From: Anaeromassilibacillus senegalensis
GTDB lineage: Bacteria > Bacillota > Clostridia > Oscillospirales > Acutalibacteraceae
Direction of reading: 5' to 3'
DNA length: 64,000 nt
NCBI RefSeq assembly: GCF_001261775.1
Contig: NZ_LN868538.1
Coordinates: 682,001-746,000 of the forward strand
Part shown: piece after piece, positions 36,886 to 45,942 of the stretch
Layout of the letters: each line of letters begins with the position of its first letter
Numbering within the stretch: position 1 is the first letter of the stretch
Translations under genes and position numbers: made by a program
The notes under the pieces: generated by a model
What the model saw: the letters and a program-made list of their open reading frames with translations, nothing else
The model's database searches: none
Told to the model about the DNA's origin: nothing

Positions 36886-38268
36886 ATGAAAACAACGGGA
36901 ACGCGTTCCCTGATCCTGTACCTTCTGACCGGCGGGTTCCTCGCCGGCCTGGTTGTCTTCCTGCTCTCCTTCGCCATGGAGGGCGGGAACTGGGCTTTCC
37001 AGCCGTACAACAAGCATCTGGCGGGCGGCGGACAGCTCTCCTATGCGGGCATGGTCCTCGACCGCAACAACGTGGTGCTCGCCAAGAGCGAAAACGGCGA
37101 GCGCATCTACAACGGCGACGAAACCGTGCGCCGGGCGATGCTGCATACGGTGGGCGACACAAACGGATACATCTCCACCGGCGTACAATACAGTTACCGT
37201 TCGGAACTGGCGGGATACAATATTTTCACCGGGCTGGCGACGCCGACCGGTAAAACCACCGGGAATGACGTCAAGCTGACGCTGGACAGCAACCTCTGCA
37301 AAATCGCCTTACAGCAGTTCAACGGGCAAAAGGGCGCCGCCGTGCTCTACAACTACAAGACCGGCGAGGTCCTCTGTATGACCAGCAGCCCCAATTTCGA
37401 CCCCGGCAACGTCCCCGGTGATCTCAATACCGACACCTCCGGGAAATACGACGGCATCTATCTCAACCGCGCGCTGTCCGCCTCCTATACGCCGGGTTCC
37501 ATTTTCAAGATCGTTACCAGCGCGGCGGCGATTGAGAATATTCCCGACCTGGAAAGCCGCACCTGGACCTGCAACGGCAGCATCACCGTAAACGGCAACC
37601 AGATCACCTGCCTGAGCAAGCATGGAAGCATTGGTTTTAAAGACGGCCTGGCCAAATCGTGCAACATCGTGTTTGCGGAACTGGCGATGGAGCTGGGCGA
37701 AGAGAAAATGACCGCGGCGGCCGATACAATGGGCTTCAATCAGAGCTTTACGCTCGATGGCATCCCCTCCAGCAAGAGCGTCTACAACGTCAAGGGCGCG
37801 GAAGCGAACGAGCTCGGCTGGAGCGGCGTGGGCCAGTACACCGACCTGACCAACCCGTACCATATGATGCTGCTGATGGGCGCAATCGCCAACGACGGCA
37901 CGCCGGTCAAACCCTATATGATCGACAATATCACGACGCATTTCGGCCTGACCACCAAGGCGGGCCATACGGAAAAGGGCGCCCAGCTGGTCAAGCCGGA
38001 GACGGCGGCCAAGCTGAAGGAGGCCATGCGCTACAACGTGACCAGCGAATATGGGGATAACCTGTTTCCCAACATGGCGGTCTGCGCCAAAACCGGCACC
38101 GCGGAGGTCGGCGGCGGCCTAAAGCCGAACGCCTGGATGGTCGGGTTCTCCTCCGATGAGAAAACGCCCTTTGCCTTCGCCGTGGTCGTAGAAAACGGCA
38201 ATTCCGGTATCCGCGCGGCGGGCGGCGTCGCTTCCGCCATCATGGCGGAAGCTGTGAAAATCAAATAA
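36886..38268 (+). CDS. penicillin-binding protein (class B transpeptidase, PbpA-like)
   Basis: 460 residues with one N-terminal membrane anchor. Active-site motifs are complete: SIFK in YTPGSIFKIVTSA, SCN in AKSCNIVFAEL and KTGTAE. It cross-links peptidoglycan outside the membrane and, next to an FtsW/RodA gene, forms the usual SEDS-PBP pair. The N-terminal region is short, as in PbpA of Actinobacteria. ATG at 36886 with GAGGCGG upstream; a TTG six codons earlier is less likely. Confidence 0.93.
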   Translation: MKTTGTRSLILYLLTGGFLAGLVVFLLSFAMEGGNWAFQPYNKHLAGGGQLSYAGMVLDRNNVVLAKSENGERIYNGDETVRRAMLHTVGDTNGYISTGVQYSYRSELAGYNIFTGLATPTGKTTGNDVKLTLDSNLCKIALQQFNGQKGAAVLYNYKTGEVLCMTSSPNFDPGNVPGDLNTDTSGKYDGIYLNRALSASYTPGSIFKIVTSAAAIENIPDLESRTWTCNGSITVNGNQITCLSKHGSIGFKDGLAKSCNIVFAELAMELGEEKMTAAADTMGFNQSFTLDGIPSSKSVYNVKGAEANELGWSGVGQYTDLTNPYHMMLLMGAIANDGTPVKPYMIDNITTHFGLTTKAGHTEKGAQLVKPETAAKLKEAMRYNVTSEYGDNLFPNMAVCAKTGTAEVGGGLKPNAWMVGFSSDEKTPFAFAVVVENGNSGIRAAGGVASAIMAEAVKIK

Positions 38269-38382
38269 CGTGTTTTTCCGCTTTTCTAAAAAGCGGCGGG
38301 ATCAAAGGGCAGGGCCCTTTGCCGTTCTCCGCAGAGAACGGAACTCCTGTTCCTGAGAAGAGCGAGTGGGAACGAGTGATAT
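38269..38382. repeat. structured intergenic repeat, copy 2 (core only)
   Basis: Begins at the base after the PBP stop codon. The core is nearly identical to copy 1, with all three hairpins and the GAGCGAGTGGGAACGAGTG tail; the sequence then diverges and lacks the fourth hairpin. Confidence 0.85.
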
Positions 38383-38484
38383 TGGTGTTTATAAGGCAGT
38401 GAGCTATACTTGGCGCTTTTTTCCTTCCCAGTTCCTACTGGGAAAGAAAGGCTTGTTGCAAGATATTCATAAAGAAAAATGCAC

Positions 38485-38532
38485 AAGACGCCCTTGAATC
38501 TGGCTGTGAAAGGCCATTTTCAAAGGCGTCTT
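38485..38532 (-). terminator. probable terminator of the GNAT operon
   Basis: Long imperfect stem with arms AAGACGCC / GGCGTCTT and inner TGGC/GCCA pairing, followed on the minus strand by GTGCATTTTTCTTT. Confidence 0.6.
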
Positions 38533-38611
38533 CTCTGTATAATTCGCAATTATAATTTCATTTTGTAACGTTCAACTTTATATATTGCGCCAATGCCATA
38601 GTCCCTTTTCC

Positions 38612-39046
38612 TTATCTGCACCCGGCCTTTTCCCAGCGCATCCGGATTTCCGTACAGCCGGTCTCCGGGTCCACGCGTGTTTCCTCCGCCGTGAACCCCT
38701 CCCACCGGTAGAACCGAACGGCAGATTTGTTCTCCTCATAAACATGCAGGGCGAGCGCCAGATACCGCGATTTCGCCTTCTTTAAAAGCTGCCCGCCGAT
38801 CCCGCGGGACCGCCAGTCCTCCGCGACAAACAGGCCCGCGATGTACCCGCCGTCCAGGCCGATAAAGCCCCGGACCGCGCCGTCCTCCTCCGCAACGTAA
38901 AGCTCCGCCTGCGGCAGCATTGCCTTCACCGCTTCAAAATGCGATTCCCAGTAGCCGCGCGGGACAAAGGGATGCGCCTGTATATTGGCGGACAGCCAGA
39001 GTTCCATCACCGGCTCCAAATCACGTTTCTGAAACGCCCGTATCAT
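38612..39046 (-). CDS. GNAT family N-acetyltransferase
   Basis: 144 residues with the GNAT fold: N-terminal IRAFQKRDLEPVMELW, acetyl-CoA loop RSRGIGGQLLKKAK (about 90-103) and the C-terminal LHVYEENKSAVRFYRWEGF. Substrate unknown. Start at 39046 follows GGGAGGAAA. It overlaps the end of the upstream FUSC gene by 26 nt and closes that operon. Confidence 0.9.
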   Translation of the reverse strand: MIRAFQKRDLEPVMELWLSANIQAHPFVPRGYWESHFEAVKAMLPQAELYVAEEDGAVRGFIGLDGGYIAGLFVAEDWRSRGIGGQLLKKAKSRYLALALHVYEENKSAVRFYRWEGFTAEETRVDPETGCTEIRMRWEKAGCR

Positions 39047-39857
39047 CTGTTTCCTCCCGTATTTCCTCATATAAGGCGGACAAGCGGCCCAAATGGTAAT
39101 CGTACACGGGCTGCAGGGAATCCGACCGTGGCTGGCGGTCCAGCAACGCCAGGTCCTCCAGCTCGTGCAGCAGCTCCTCATACAGGGGGAGCCGCTCGGA
39201 CAGCCGGTCGATCTCCGCTTCCTGCCGGCGCAGGTATTTTGTCTCCTGCCGGTACAGTTCGATGCCGCTGCGGAGCTGTTTGAGTTCTTTGCGGGCCACG
39301 GCGCTGTCCGCGTTGGCCCCTTCCATGGCGTCGTCCACCGCCTGCCTGAGCAGCTTATGCAGCGCGTCGCGGCTCTTTTGGACCCGCGCGCCCTGCCAAG
39401 GCGGCTTGACCAGCAGATTGACCAGCACCGCCACCGCAATGCCGATCAGCGTATCCAGCATACGGTTCCATACGAACAGCTGGGGATTGACGTCCGCGCC
39501 GTGTGAAACCGTGATGCTCATAAACACCACACAGGTGATATAGGACGCCGTCGGTTTTTTCGCCAGAAGCGTGACGTAAATCAGCGGAATAATGACCAGA
39601 GAAACCAGGCCGTATTGCAGCAGCGGCAGATTGCGCGGAATAAACGCCCGCTCGAACAGCAGCACCAGCATACCCGCACCCGCACCGATCACAGTGCCGA
39701 CCGTCCGGTTCCAGGCCACTTTAAAGCTGTTGGAAACCGCCGGCTGCATGCAGAGCACCGCCGCGATGGCGGAATAAAACGGCACGCCCTGCTGCCCGCG
39801 CAGCAGGTACACCACAAAGCAGAGAAAAACCGCGAGCGCGGATTTTACAATCCGCAT
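39021..39857 (-). CDS. FUSC/aromatic-acid-exporter family membrane protein, copy A
   Basis: 278 residues: about five to six membrane helices (1-150) then a helical cytoplasmic domain with a coiled coil, as in the DUF939/ArAE family. ATG at 39857 lacks a ribosome-binding site; AAGGAG lies before an in-frame ATC eight codons upstream (IKLPKIGMRIVK), which fits the family N-terminus better, so the gene may begin with ATC near 39878. Paralogue of copy B directly upstream. Possibly exports aromatic or other small acids; inferred only. Confidence 0.82.
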   Translation of the reverse strand: MRIVKSALAVFLCFVVYLLRGQQGVPFYSAIAAVLCMQPAVSNSFKVAWNRTVGTVIGAGAGMLVLLFERAFIPRNLPLLQYGLVSLVIIPLIYVTLLAKKPTASYITCVVFMSITVSHGADVNPQLFVWNRMLDTLIGIAVAVLVNLLVKPPWQGARVQKSRDALHKLLRQAVDDAMEGANADSAVARKELKQLRSGIELYRQETKYLRRQEAEIDRLSERLPLYEELLHELEDLALLDRQPRSDSLQPVYDYHLGRLSALYEEIREETDDTGVSET

Positions 39858-39893
39858 TCCAATTTTGGGTAGTTTGATAGCGGGTCACGCTCC

Positions 39894-40721
39894 TTAGTCG
39901 TCCTGCACCGTTTCCTCATACAGGCTGATCAGTCGGTTTAAATGGTATTCAAACACGGGATATTGCGGGCTGTCCTTTGGCACTGGGCGCGGCTCCAGAT
40001 CCTCAATGCTGACCAGCTCATGCAACATCTGCTTAAAGGCGGAAATTTTACAGGAGATTTGGAAGACCTCCTGGTCACTGCCGCGAAAAATCCGGATCTC
40101 CGCTACATAGTGATTGATGGACTGAGACAACGACTGGATCATCGCATCGACGCCCGGCACATCGATGGTGTCTCCGGTGGAGGCGTAGTCGATGGACTCT
40201 TCCATCAGGTTGCGCAGGTTGGCATAGGTCTTTTTAATCTGTGCCACATAGTTTGGCGGCATCACCAGCACGTTGACCAGCAGCGCGATTGTCACGCCAA
40301 TCAGCACTTCCACACAGCGCAGCCCGGCGTACAGCCACGGGTCCGGCCCCCGGTACAGCATCACGATGGTGAACACAATACAGGCCAGTGTCGGCGCGCC
40401 GTCCAGCTTGAAGAAATGGCACAGGTACAGCGTCAGAATGATCCCGATCCCGCACAGGCCCGCGTTTCCCGGCATGGCGGATGCGAACGCCGCGCCGATT
40501 GCCGCGCCGATCGCGGTGCCCAGCACACGGTTTTTTCCGCCGCGAAAGGAAATCTCGATGGATTTTCCCATCGAAACGACCGTCGCCGCCACGGCGAAAA
40601 ACGGGGAATCCAGCATCATCCAGTAGGCAACCACCACGCAGATGGTCGCCGCCATGCCGGTTTTGACAATCCGGAACCCCATGCTGCGGCCGCTGTTCAA
40701 CAGTTTTTTCAATACCTTCAT
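39894..40721 (-). CDS. FUSC/aromatic-acid-exporter family membrane protein, copy B
   Basis: 275 residues with the same layout as copy A: N-terminal GFRIVKTGMAATICVVVAY, membrane half, then a helical cytoplasmic half ending YHLNRLISLYEE (copy A: YHLGRLSALYEE). The adjacent divergent pair may form a hetero-oligomer. Located 7 nt after the HAD phosphatase gene. Confidence 0.85.
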   Translation of the reverse strand: MKVLKKLLNSGRSMGFRIVKTGMAATICVVVAYWMMLDSPFFAVAATVVSMGKSIEISFRGGKNRVLGTAIGAAIGAAFASAMPGNAGLCGIGIILTLYLCHFFKLDGAPTLACIVFTIVMLYRGPDPWLYAGLRCVEVLIGVTIALLVNVLVMPPNYVAQIKKTYANLRNLMEESIDYASTGDTIDVPGVDAMIQSLSQSINHYVAEIRIFRGSDQEVFQISCKISAFKQMLHELVSIEDLEPRPVPKDSPQYPVFEYHLNRLISLYEETVQDD

Positions 40722-40728
40722 GCGCGCC

Positions 40729-41394
40729 TCATCCGCCGTTTGGTACGAGGGCCAACAGGTCCTCCGGCTTTTCTAAAATATAGTTCGCGTGGTTCTGTTC
40801 CAGTTCCGCGCGGTCGCGGAAGCCCCAGAGCGCGCCCGCGGTATCCATGCCTGCCGCCGCGCCGGTTTTCATATCGGTGTTGGTGTCTCCGATATACAGG
40901 CATTCCCGGGGCGGCACGCCCAGTTCCTCCGCAATTTTCAACGCGCCGTCCGGCGCGGGCTTTTTCGGAATGCCCTCCCGCTGCCCGTAGCAGCGGTCAA
41001 AAACGTCCGATCCAAAAATGCTGCGCACAATTGCGACACTCCAGGCGTGCGGCTTGTTGGAAAGCACCGCCAGCTTGACGCCGCGCCGCTTCAGTTCCCG
41101 AACCGTCTGCTCCATGCCCTCATAGCGGGCGATTCCGCGCGTAGGGTCCGCCGCATAAAAGCGGTCGTAAACGCCGCGCAGCCGCGTCAGCTCTTCCTCC
41201 GTATCGTTCCCCCGCACATGAGCCAGCATACGGCGCATCTGTGTGTCTGCACCATCCCCTACGATTTTGCGGAAATCCTCCGGGTCAATCTGCGGATAGC
41301 CGCAGGCGGCCAGCGCACGGTTTGAAAAGTCCGCGATGGAATACAGGGTATTGGCCAGGGTTCCATCCAGATCAAATATACAAGCGCGATACAA
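40729..41394 (-). CDS. HAD family phosphatase (phosphoglycolate phosphatase-like)
   Basis: 221 residues. HAD motif I FDLDGTLANT, motif II LAVLSNKP, motif III KPAPDGALK and motif IV YIGDTNTDMKTG, with an alpha-helical cap inserted after motif I. Starts with TTG at 41394 behind GGGTGG. First gene of the minus operon with the two FUSC genes and the GNAT gene. Physiological substrate unknown. Confidence 0.9.
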   Translation of the reverse strand: MYRACIFDLDGTLANTLYSIADFSNRALAACGYPQIDPEDFRKIVGDGADTQMRRMLAHVRGNDTEEELTRLRGVYDRFYAADPTRGIARYEGMEQTVRELKRRGVKLAVLSNKPHAWSVAIVRSIFGSDVFDRCYGQREGIPKKPAPDGALKIAEELGVPPRECLYIGDTNTDMKTGAAAGMDTAGALWGFRDRAELEQNHANYILEKPEDLLALVPNGG

Positions 41395-41526
41395 ATTACC
41401 ACCCTTTTCTTCTGGCGCACCCGCGCCCTTGCTGTTATGTTTAACCTATTTTACCCAATTCAATCCATTTTTGCAACCCTGCGAAACTTTCCTGCACTTG
41501 TCTGCCGGTACAAGGTGCAAAGACGC

Positions 41527-41555
41527 TTGCGCTTTTTTTCACAGATTGGTATACT
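41527..41555 (+). promoter_or_regulatory. promoter of the malic enzyme operon
   Basis: TTGCGC, 17 bp, TATACT, 45 nt upstream of the start codon. Confidence 0.6.
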
Positions 41556-41600
41556 TAGACTGCATCTTTTAAGAATCTACAAAAAAGGAGCCTAAACAGT

Positions 41601-42773
41601 ATGGATTACGCAAAGGAAGCCCTGAAACGGCATGTAGAATGGCACGGGAAGATCGAGATCGTTCCCACCTGCCCGCTGGAAAACAAAGACGACCTCTCCA
41701 CCGCCTATACGCCGGGCGTCGCAGAGCCCTGCAAGGAGATCAACCAGGACGTCTCCAAGGTTTACGATTACTGCCGCAAAGGCAATCTGGTCGCGGTTGT
41801 GACGGACGGCACCGCTGTCCTCGGCCTCGGCGATATCGGCCCGGAAGCCGGCATGCCCGTCATGGAGGGCAAGGCCGTACTGTTTAAGGCCTTTGGCGAT
41901 GTGGACGCGTTCCCCATCTGCCTGGCAACCAAGGACGTGGAAGAGATCGTCCAGACCGTCAAAATGATCGCCCCCGGCTTCGGCGGCATCAATCTGGAGG
42001 ATATCTCCGCGCCGCGCTGCTTTGAAATTGAAAAACGCCTGAAAGCGGAGCTGGACATTCCGGTCTTCCACGACGACCAGCACGGCACGGCGGTCGTCAC
42101 CGTCGCGGCGATGCTGAACGCGCTGAAGCTGGTCGGCAAAGAGCTGTCTGAAATCTCCGTCGTGGTCAACGGCGCGGGCGCGGCGGGCATCGCCTGCACC
42201 AAGCTGTTGATGTCCCTGGGACTCAAGGACGTCGTCCTCTGCGACCGCCAGGGCGCGATCTTCAAGGGCCGCGAGGGCCTGAACCCGGTCAAGGCGGAAA
42301 TGGCGGAGATCACCAACGCCGCCTGTAAAAAGGGCAGCCTGGCGGACGTGCTGAAGGGCGCGGACGTCTTTATGGGCGTATCCGCTCCCAACATGGTCAC
42401 TAAGGAGATGGTGCGCAGTATGAACCGCGACGCCATCGTCTTCGCCATGGCGAACCCTACCCCGGAAATCTTCCCGCAGGACGCATTGGAAGCGGGCGCA
42501 AAGGTTGTCGGCACGGGCCGCTCCGACTTCCCGAACCAGATCAACAACGTGCTGGCGTTCCCGGGCATCTTCCGCGGCGCGCTGGACGCACGCGCCAGCG
42601 AGATCAACGACGAAATGAAGATTGCCGCCGCGCGGGCAATTGCGGACCTGGTCAAGCCGGAAGAGCTCTGCCCGGAGTTCATCATTCCCAACGCGCTGAA
42701 TAAGGAGGTCGCGCCCGCCGTGGCAAAGGCCGTGATGGAGGCGGCGCGCCGCACGGGGGTCGCGCGCGTTTGA
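41601..42773 (+). CDS. malic enzyme (oxaloacetate-decarboxylating malate dehydrogenase)
   Basis: 390 residues, the short bacterial form. N-terminal YTPGVAEPCKEI, catalytic region GNLVAVVTDGTAVLGLGDIG, metal site EDISAPRCFEIE and DDQHGTAVVT, and NAD(P)-binding GAGAAGIA. It converts malate to pyruvate, CO2 and NAD(P)H. ATG at 41601 behind AAAGGAG. Overlaps the start of the next HAD gene, so the two are coupled. Confidence 0.96.
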   Translation: MDYAKEALKRHVEWHGKIEIVPTCPLENKDDLSTAYTPGVAEPCKEINQDVSKVYDYCRKGNLVAVVTDGTAVLGLGDIGPEAGMPVMEGKAVLFKAFGDVDAFPICLATKDVEEIVQTVKMIAPGFGGINLEDISAPRCFEIEKRLKAELDIPVFHDDQHGTAVVTVAAMLNALKLVGKELSEISVVVNGAGAAGIACTKLLMSLGLKDVVLCDRQGAIFKGREGLNPVKAEMAEITNAACKKGSLADVLKGADVFMGVSAPNMVTKEMVRSMNRDAIVFAMANPTPEIFPQDALEAGAKVVGTGRSDFPNQINNVLAFPGIFRGALDARASEINDEMKIAAARAIADLVKPEELCPEFIIPNALNKEVAPAVAKAVMEAARRTGVARV

Positions 42774-43438
42774 GTATGGAACCGATCAACGCCGTTATCT
42801 TCGACATGGACGGCCTGATGTTCGACACCGAGCCCCTGTACGAGCGCACCTGGGGACAGGCGATTGCAGAACAGGGGGGCGTTTTCACGCGGGAAATTCA
42901 CAACCACATGATGGGCCGCAGCAAGGCGGATTCCGCCCAAATCCTGCGCCGCTTTTACGGTGCGGATTTCCCCGTGGACAAGGTGATCGAGCGGCAGAAT
43001 CCGCTGTTCTTTGAGGCGCTCAAAACGGAGGACATCCCCGCCAAAAAGGGGCTTTTTTCTCTGCTGGACGCGCTGGAGCGGCGCGGACTGAAAAAGGCGG
43101 TGGCCTCCTCCTCCCGGCGGGAAAAGATCGATTTCCTGCTGCTGAAGCACCAGCTTTCGAACCGTTTCACCTGCACCGTCAGCGGGCAGGAGGTCCACGC
43201 CAGTAAACCGGATCCGGCGATTTTCCTGCTGGCGGCGGAAAAGCTGGGCGAAGCGCCCGCCAACATCCTGGTGCTGGAGGACTCCAACGCCGGTATCCGC
43301 GCGGCGCACAACGGCGGCTTCCGCTCTGTCCTGGTGCCCGACCTGTGCGAGTCGGACGAAACCGCCCTGTCCCTCTGCTTTCGCAAGGTGGACAGCCTGG
43401 ACGACGTGGCGGCGATCATCGACGAGATCAACGGCTGA
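42770..43438 (+). CDS. HAD family phosphatase/phosphomutase (beta-PGM-like)
   Basis: 222 residues. FDMDGLMFDTEPLY, AVASSS, KPDPAIFL and LVLEDSNAGIRAA are the HAD motifs of the beta-phosphoglucomutase/GS1 subgroup. Either TTG at 42770 (overlapping the malic enzyme stop, GGGGGT 9 nt upstream) or ATG at 42776 is the start. It ends at a strong terminator. Confidence 0.9.
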   Translation: MSMEPINAVIFDMDGLMFDTEPLYERTWGQAIAEQGGVFTREIHNHMMGRSKADSAQILRRFYGADFPVDKVIERQNPLFFEALKTEDIPAKKGLFSLLDALERRGLKKAVASSSRREKIDFLLLKHQLSNRFTCTVSGQEVHASKPDPAIFLLAAEKLGEAPANILVLEDSNAGIRAAHNGGFRSVLVPDLCESDETALSLCFRKVDSLDDVAAIIDEING

Positions 43439-43490
43439 CCATTATTAAGAATTCCTGACCAAACCAAATGTCCCCCTATAAAACGCAAGT

Positions 43491-43543
43491 AAAACCGCCC
43501 CAGTTCAAAGCCTGTAAAAGGCTGGAACCGGGGCGGTTTTTTG
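43491..43543 (+). terminator. terminator of the malic enzyme-HAD operon
   Basis: 11-bp stem AAAACCGCCCC / GGGGCGGTTTT with inner GTTC/GAAC and AGCC/GGCT pairs, then T-run. Confidence 0.93.
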
Positions 43544-43618
43544 TTGTATCTCTTTCAGGCAGGCAGTTGTAACAGGGTATACGACAATCTGTTGTACAAA
43601 ACGAAAGGTCTACGCACC

Positions 43619-44302
43619 CTACGCCCTTTCCTCCGCAATTAAGTCCGGAAGGGTTTTCACAAAATACGCGTACAGATCGAGCGTCCAGTCAAAATTATAA
43701 TTATCTGTACCCTCTTTCTTTTGCTCTTCCATCTGGGCTTTAAAGCCCTCCGGCAGAACATACCCGGTCAGATCGCAAACAGTGTACTTCCCCTTTTCGC
43801 AGATTTTCCTTGCGCGGATTTCCTCCACCGGAATTTCCGCCCCCTGCACCCTGACGGCAGTTCCATCCGCGAGCTCGTCTGAACGGTAGCACTGCAAAAG
43901 AAACATCAGGTGCGGCGCCGCGTCGATCACGCTTTCGGTTGTATTCACAACGACAAAGGTCAGGTTCCCATGGTAGTCCCCGCGTTTGACGGAAAGCCAT
44001 TCCTGCGTTTCCGTCTCCGTATGCCAAATTTCCCAGATCGCATCCCGGCCGGTATTGGGATCGGTGAAAACCCGGTCCGTGGATATGGCCAGTCCAGCTT
44101 CCTCCAGGGAATAGCCTTTGATTTCCTCAGCAGGGTTCTGTTCCGGTTCCGCCATGGATACTTCGCTGGAGGAATCGGCGCCTGCCGAAGGACTGGAGCT
44201 CTCTCCCGAGAATGCTCCGCTGCTCATATTCGGCTCCGCCGTACAGGAAAGCAGCGCAACGGACAACAGACCCACCAAAACAAGCGCAATGCTTTTTTTC
44301 AT
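43619..44302 (-). CDS. lipoprotein of unknown function
   Basis: 227 residues. Lipobox LLSC with the modified Cys near residue 20, a Ser/Gly/Glu-rich flexible linker (about 25-60), then a mixed alpha/beta domain with WEIWHTETETQEWLSVKRGDYHGNL and DLYAYFVKTLPDLI. No family recognised. Start at 44302 has a GGGGG site. Own promoter upstream; apparently single-gene. Confidence 0.8.
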   Translation of the reverse strand: MKKSIALVLVGLLSVALLSCTAEPNMSSGAFSGESSSPSAGADSSSEVSMAEPEQNPAEEIKGYSLEEAGLAISTDRVFTDPNTGRDAIWEIWHTETETQEWLSVKRGDYHGNLTFVVVNTTESVIDAAPHLMFLLQCYRSDELADGTAVRVQGAEIPVEEIRARKICEKGKYTVCDLTGYVLPEGFKAQMEEQKKEGTDNYNFDWTLDLYAYFVKTLPDLIAEERA

Positions 44303-44424
44303 AGATACGCCCCCTGCCGCTGTTTATCATGCAGAATTCTTCGATTACAAATTTATTTCCTAAAGATTGATACTGCCAGAGCATCGGTTCATTGGAACCA
44401 TCCCCCTGTTTATTTTCTAGTCTT

Positions 44425-44453
44425 AGAATAATGTAAGAACTCCGCATTGTCAA
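44425..44453 (-). promoter_or_regulatory. promoter of the lipoprotein gene
   Basis: Minus strand TTGACA (44453-44448), 17 bp, TATTCT (44430-44425). Confidence 0.7.
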
Positions 44454-44485
44454 CAACAACCGTTATCATTTTTTATTGAATGATG

Positions 44486-45250
44486 CTACGCGTCGTGATA
44501 CCGGGACAAAAACGCCAGGGTCCGCTCATTCGTCGTGCTGTCGAACAGCTGCGCCGGCTTCCCCTGCTCCACAATGGCGCCGTCGTCCATAAAGACAACA
44601 TAGTCCGCCACGTCGCGGGCAAATTTCATCTCGTGCGTGACGACCACCATTGTCATATGCTCCGCCGCAAGCTCCCGGATGACCTTGAGAATTTCACCGG
44701 TCAGCTCCGGGTCTAACGCGGAGGTCGGCTCGTCAAAGAAGAGGATTTCCGGTTCCATCGCCAGCGCCCGCGCAATGGATACGCGCTGCTGCTGCCCGCC
44801 GGAGAGCTGGAACGGATAGGCGTCCGCCTTATCCGCCAGATTCATCTTTACCAGAAGCTGCCGCGCAGCCTTCTCCGCTTCCTCCCTCGATTTGCCCAGC
44901 ACCCGTATGGGCGCCTCCGTGATGTTCCGCAGCACGGAAAAATGCGGGAACAGATTAAAGTTCTGGAACACCAGCCCTATGCGCAGGCCGATCTTGCCGC
45001 AGGCCGCCTTGTCGGCGTATTGGGCTTTCCCGTCCGCGCCGTTCTGTACCAGCTTTTCGCCGCAAATGGTAATATCCCCCGCATCCACGGTTTCCAGCTG
45101 CGTCACGCAGCGCAGAAAGGTGCTCTTTCCGGAGCCGGAAGGGCCAATGATTGCCAGCACCTCGCCCTTGTTCACCCCAACGGAGATGCCCTTGAGGACC
45201 TCTACCCCGTCAAAGCTCTTGTATATATCGTTTGCCGTCAATATCTGCAT
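44486..45250 (-). CDS. polar amino acid ABC transporter ATP-binding protein (GlnQ-like)
   Basis: 254 residues. Walker [10 protein letters not shown], signature [15 protein letters not shown], Walker [15 protein letters not shown] and the switch His in VVTHEM. Start at 45250 (MQILTAND) with GGAGGG 7 nt upstream. Last gene of the binding protein-permease-ATPase operon. Confidence 0.96.
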   Translation of the reverse strand: MQILTANDIYKSFDGVEVLKGISVGVNKGEVLAIIGPSGSGKSTFLRCVTQLETVDAGDITICGEKLVQNGADGKAQYADKAACGKIGLRIGLVFQNFNLFPHFSVLRNITEAPIRVLGKSREEAEKAARQLLVKMNLADKADAYPFQLSGGQQQRVSIARALAMEPEILFFDEPTSALDPELTGEILKVIRELAAEHMTMVVVTHEMKFARDVADYVVFMDDGAIVEQGKPAQLFDSTTNERTLAFLSRYHDA

Positions 45251-45263
45251 TGCCCGTCCCTCC

Positions 45264-45905
45264 TCAGCGATAGTACGCAAGACGTTTTTCCGCCACGGTG
45301 AAGCAGCGCGTCACAATGCCGTTCATCACCAGGTAAAAGACGCCCGCGATCAGGAACGGGGTCATATCGACCGCGGAGGAAACCCAGTTGGAGGTAATCT
45401 TCAGCAGCTCCACCACACCGATTACCTGCGCCAGGGACGTATCCTTGACCAGCGTGATAAACTCATTTCCCATCGGCGGGATGATGCGCTTGACCACCTG
45501 CGGCAATACAATACGGAAGAAGGTCTGCTGCCTGGTAAACCCAAGCACCTTGGACGCCTCATACTGCCCCTGCGGGATGCCCTCGATGCCGCCGCGGAAA
45601 ATCTCCGCAAAATAGGCCGCATAGTTCAGGGCGAACGCCACCTGTGCGGCGAGCACGCGGTCCAGCTGGATGCCGAACAGCGGCTTGAGTCCATAGAAGA
45701 TAAACAGCAGCTGCAGCATCAGCGGCGTGCCGCGCATGATTAAAATATACAGCCGAACCGGCAGGTTGATGATCGGGTTCTTTGACATGCGCCCCAGGGA
45801 TACCAGCAGCCCCAGCGGCAGGGAAAACAGCAGCGTGGAAAAAAAGATGCGCAGCGACATGAGCGTCCCTTCCAGCATCTGGGACAACAAAATTTGATAA
45901 TTCAC
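45264..45905 (-). CDS. amino acid ABC transporter permease
   Basis: 213 residues, about five membrane helices, HisM/GlnP family (LLVSLGRMS, RGTPLMLQLLF, EIFRGGIEGIPQGQYEASKVLGF EAA loop). GTG start at 45905 behind AAGGAGG. One permease gene only, so it probably works as a homodimer. Confidence 0.95.
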   Translation of the reverse strand: MNYQILLSQMLEGTLMSLRIFFSTLLFSLPLGLLVSLGRMSKNPIINLPVRLYILIMRGTPLMLQLLFIFYGLKPLFGIQLDRVLAAQVAFALNYAAYFAEIFRGGIEGIPQGQYEASKVLGFTRQQTFFRIVLPQVVKRIIPPMGNEFITLVKDTSLAQVIGVVELLKITSNWVSSAVDMTPFLIAGVFYLVMNGIVTRCFTVAEKRLAYYR

Positions 45906-45942
45906 GCTGCAACCACCTCCTTTTCCATTTGTTTCAACAAAC

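Noticed and set aside
39047..39439. N-terminal extension of the GNAT protein over the FUSC copy A gene
   Set aside because: The extension is Arg/Cys/Ser/Trp-rich shadow sequence of the FUSC gene; the ATG at 39046 has a clear ribosome-binding site and begins the GNAT fold.
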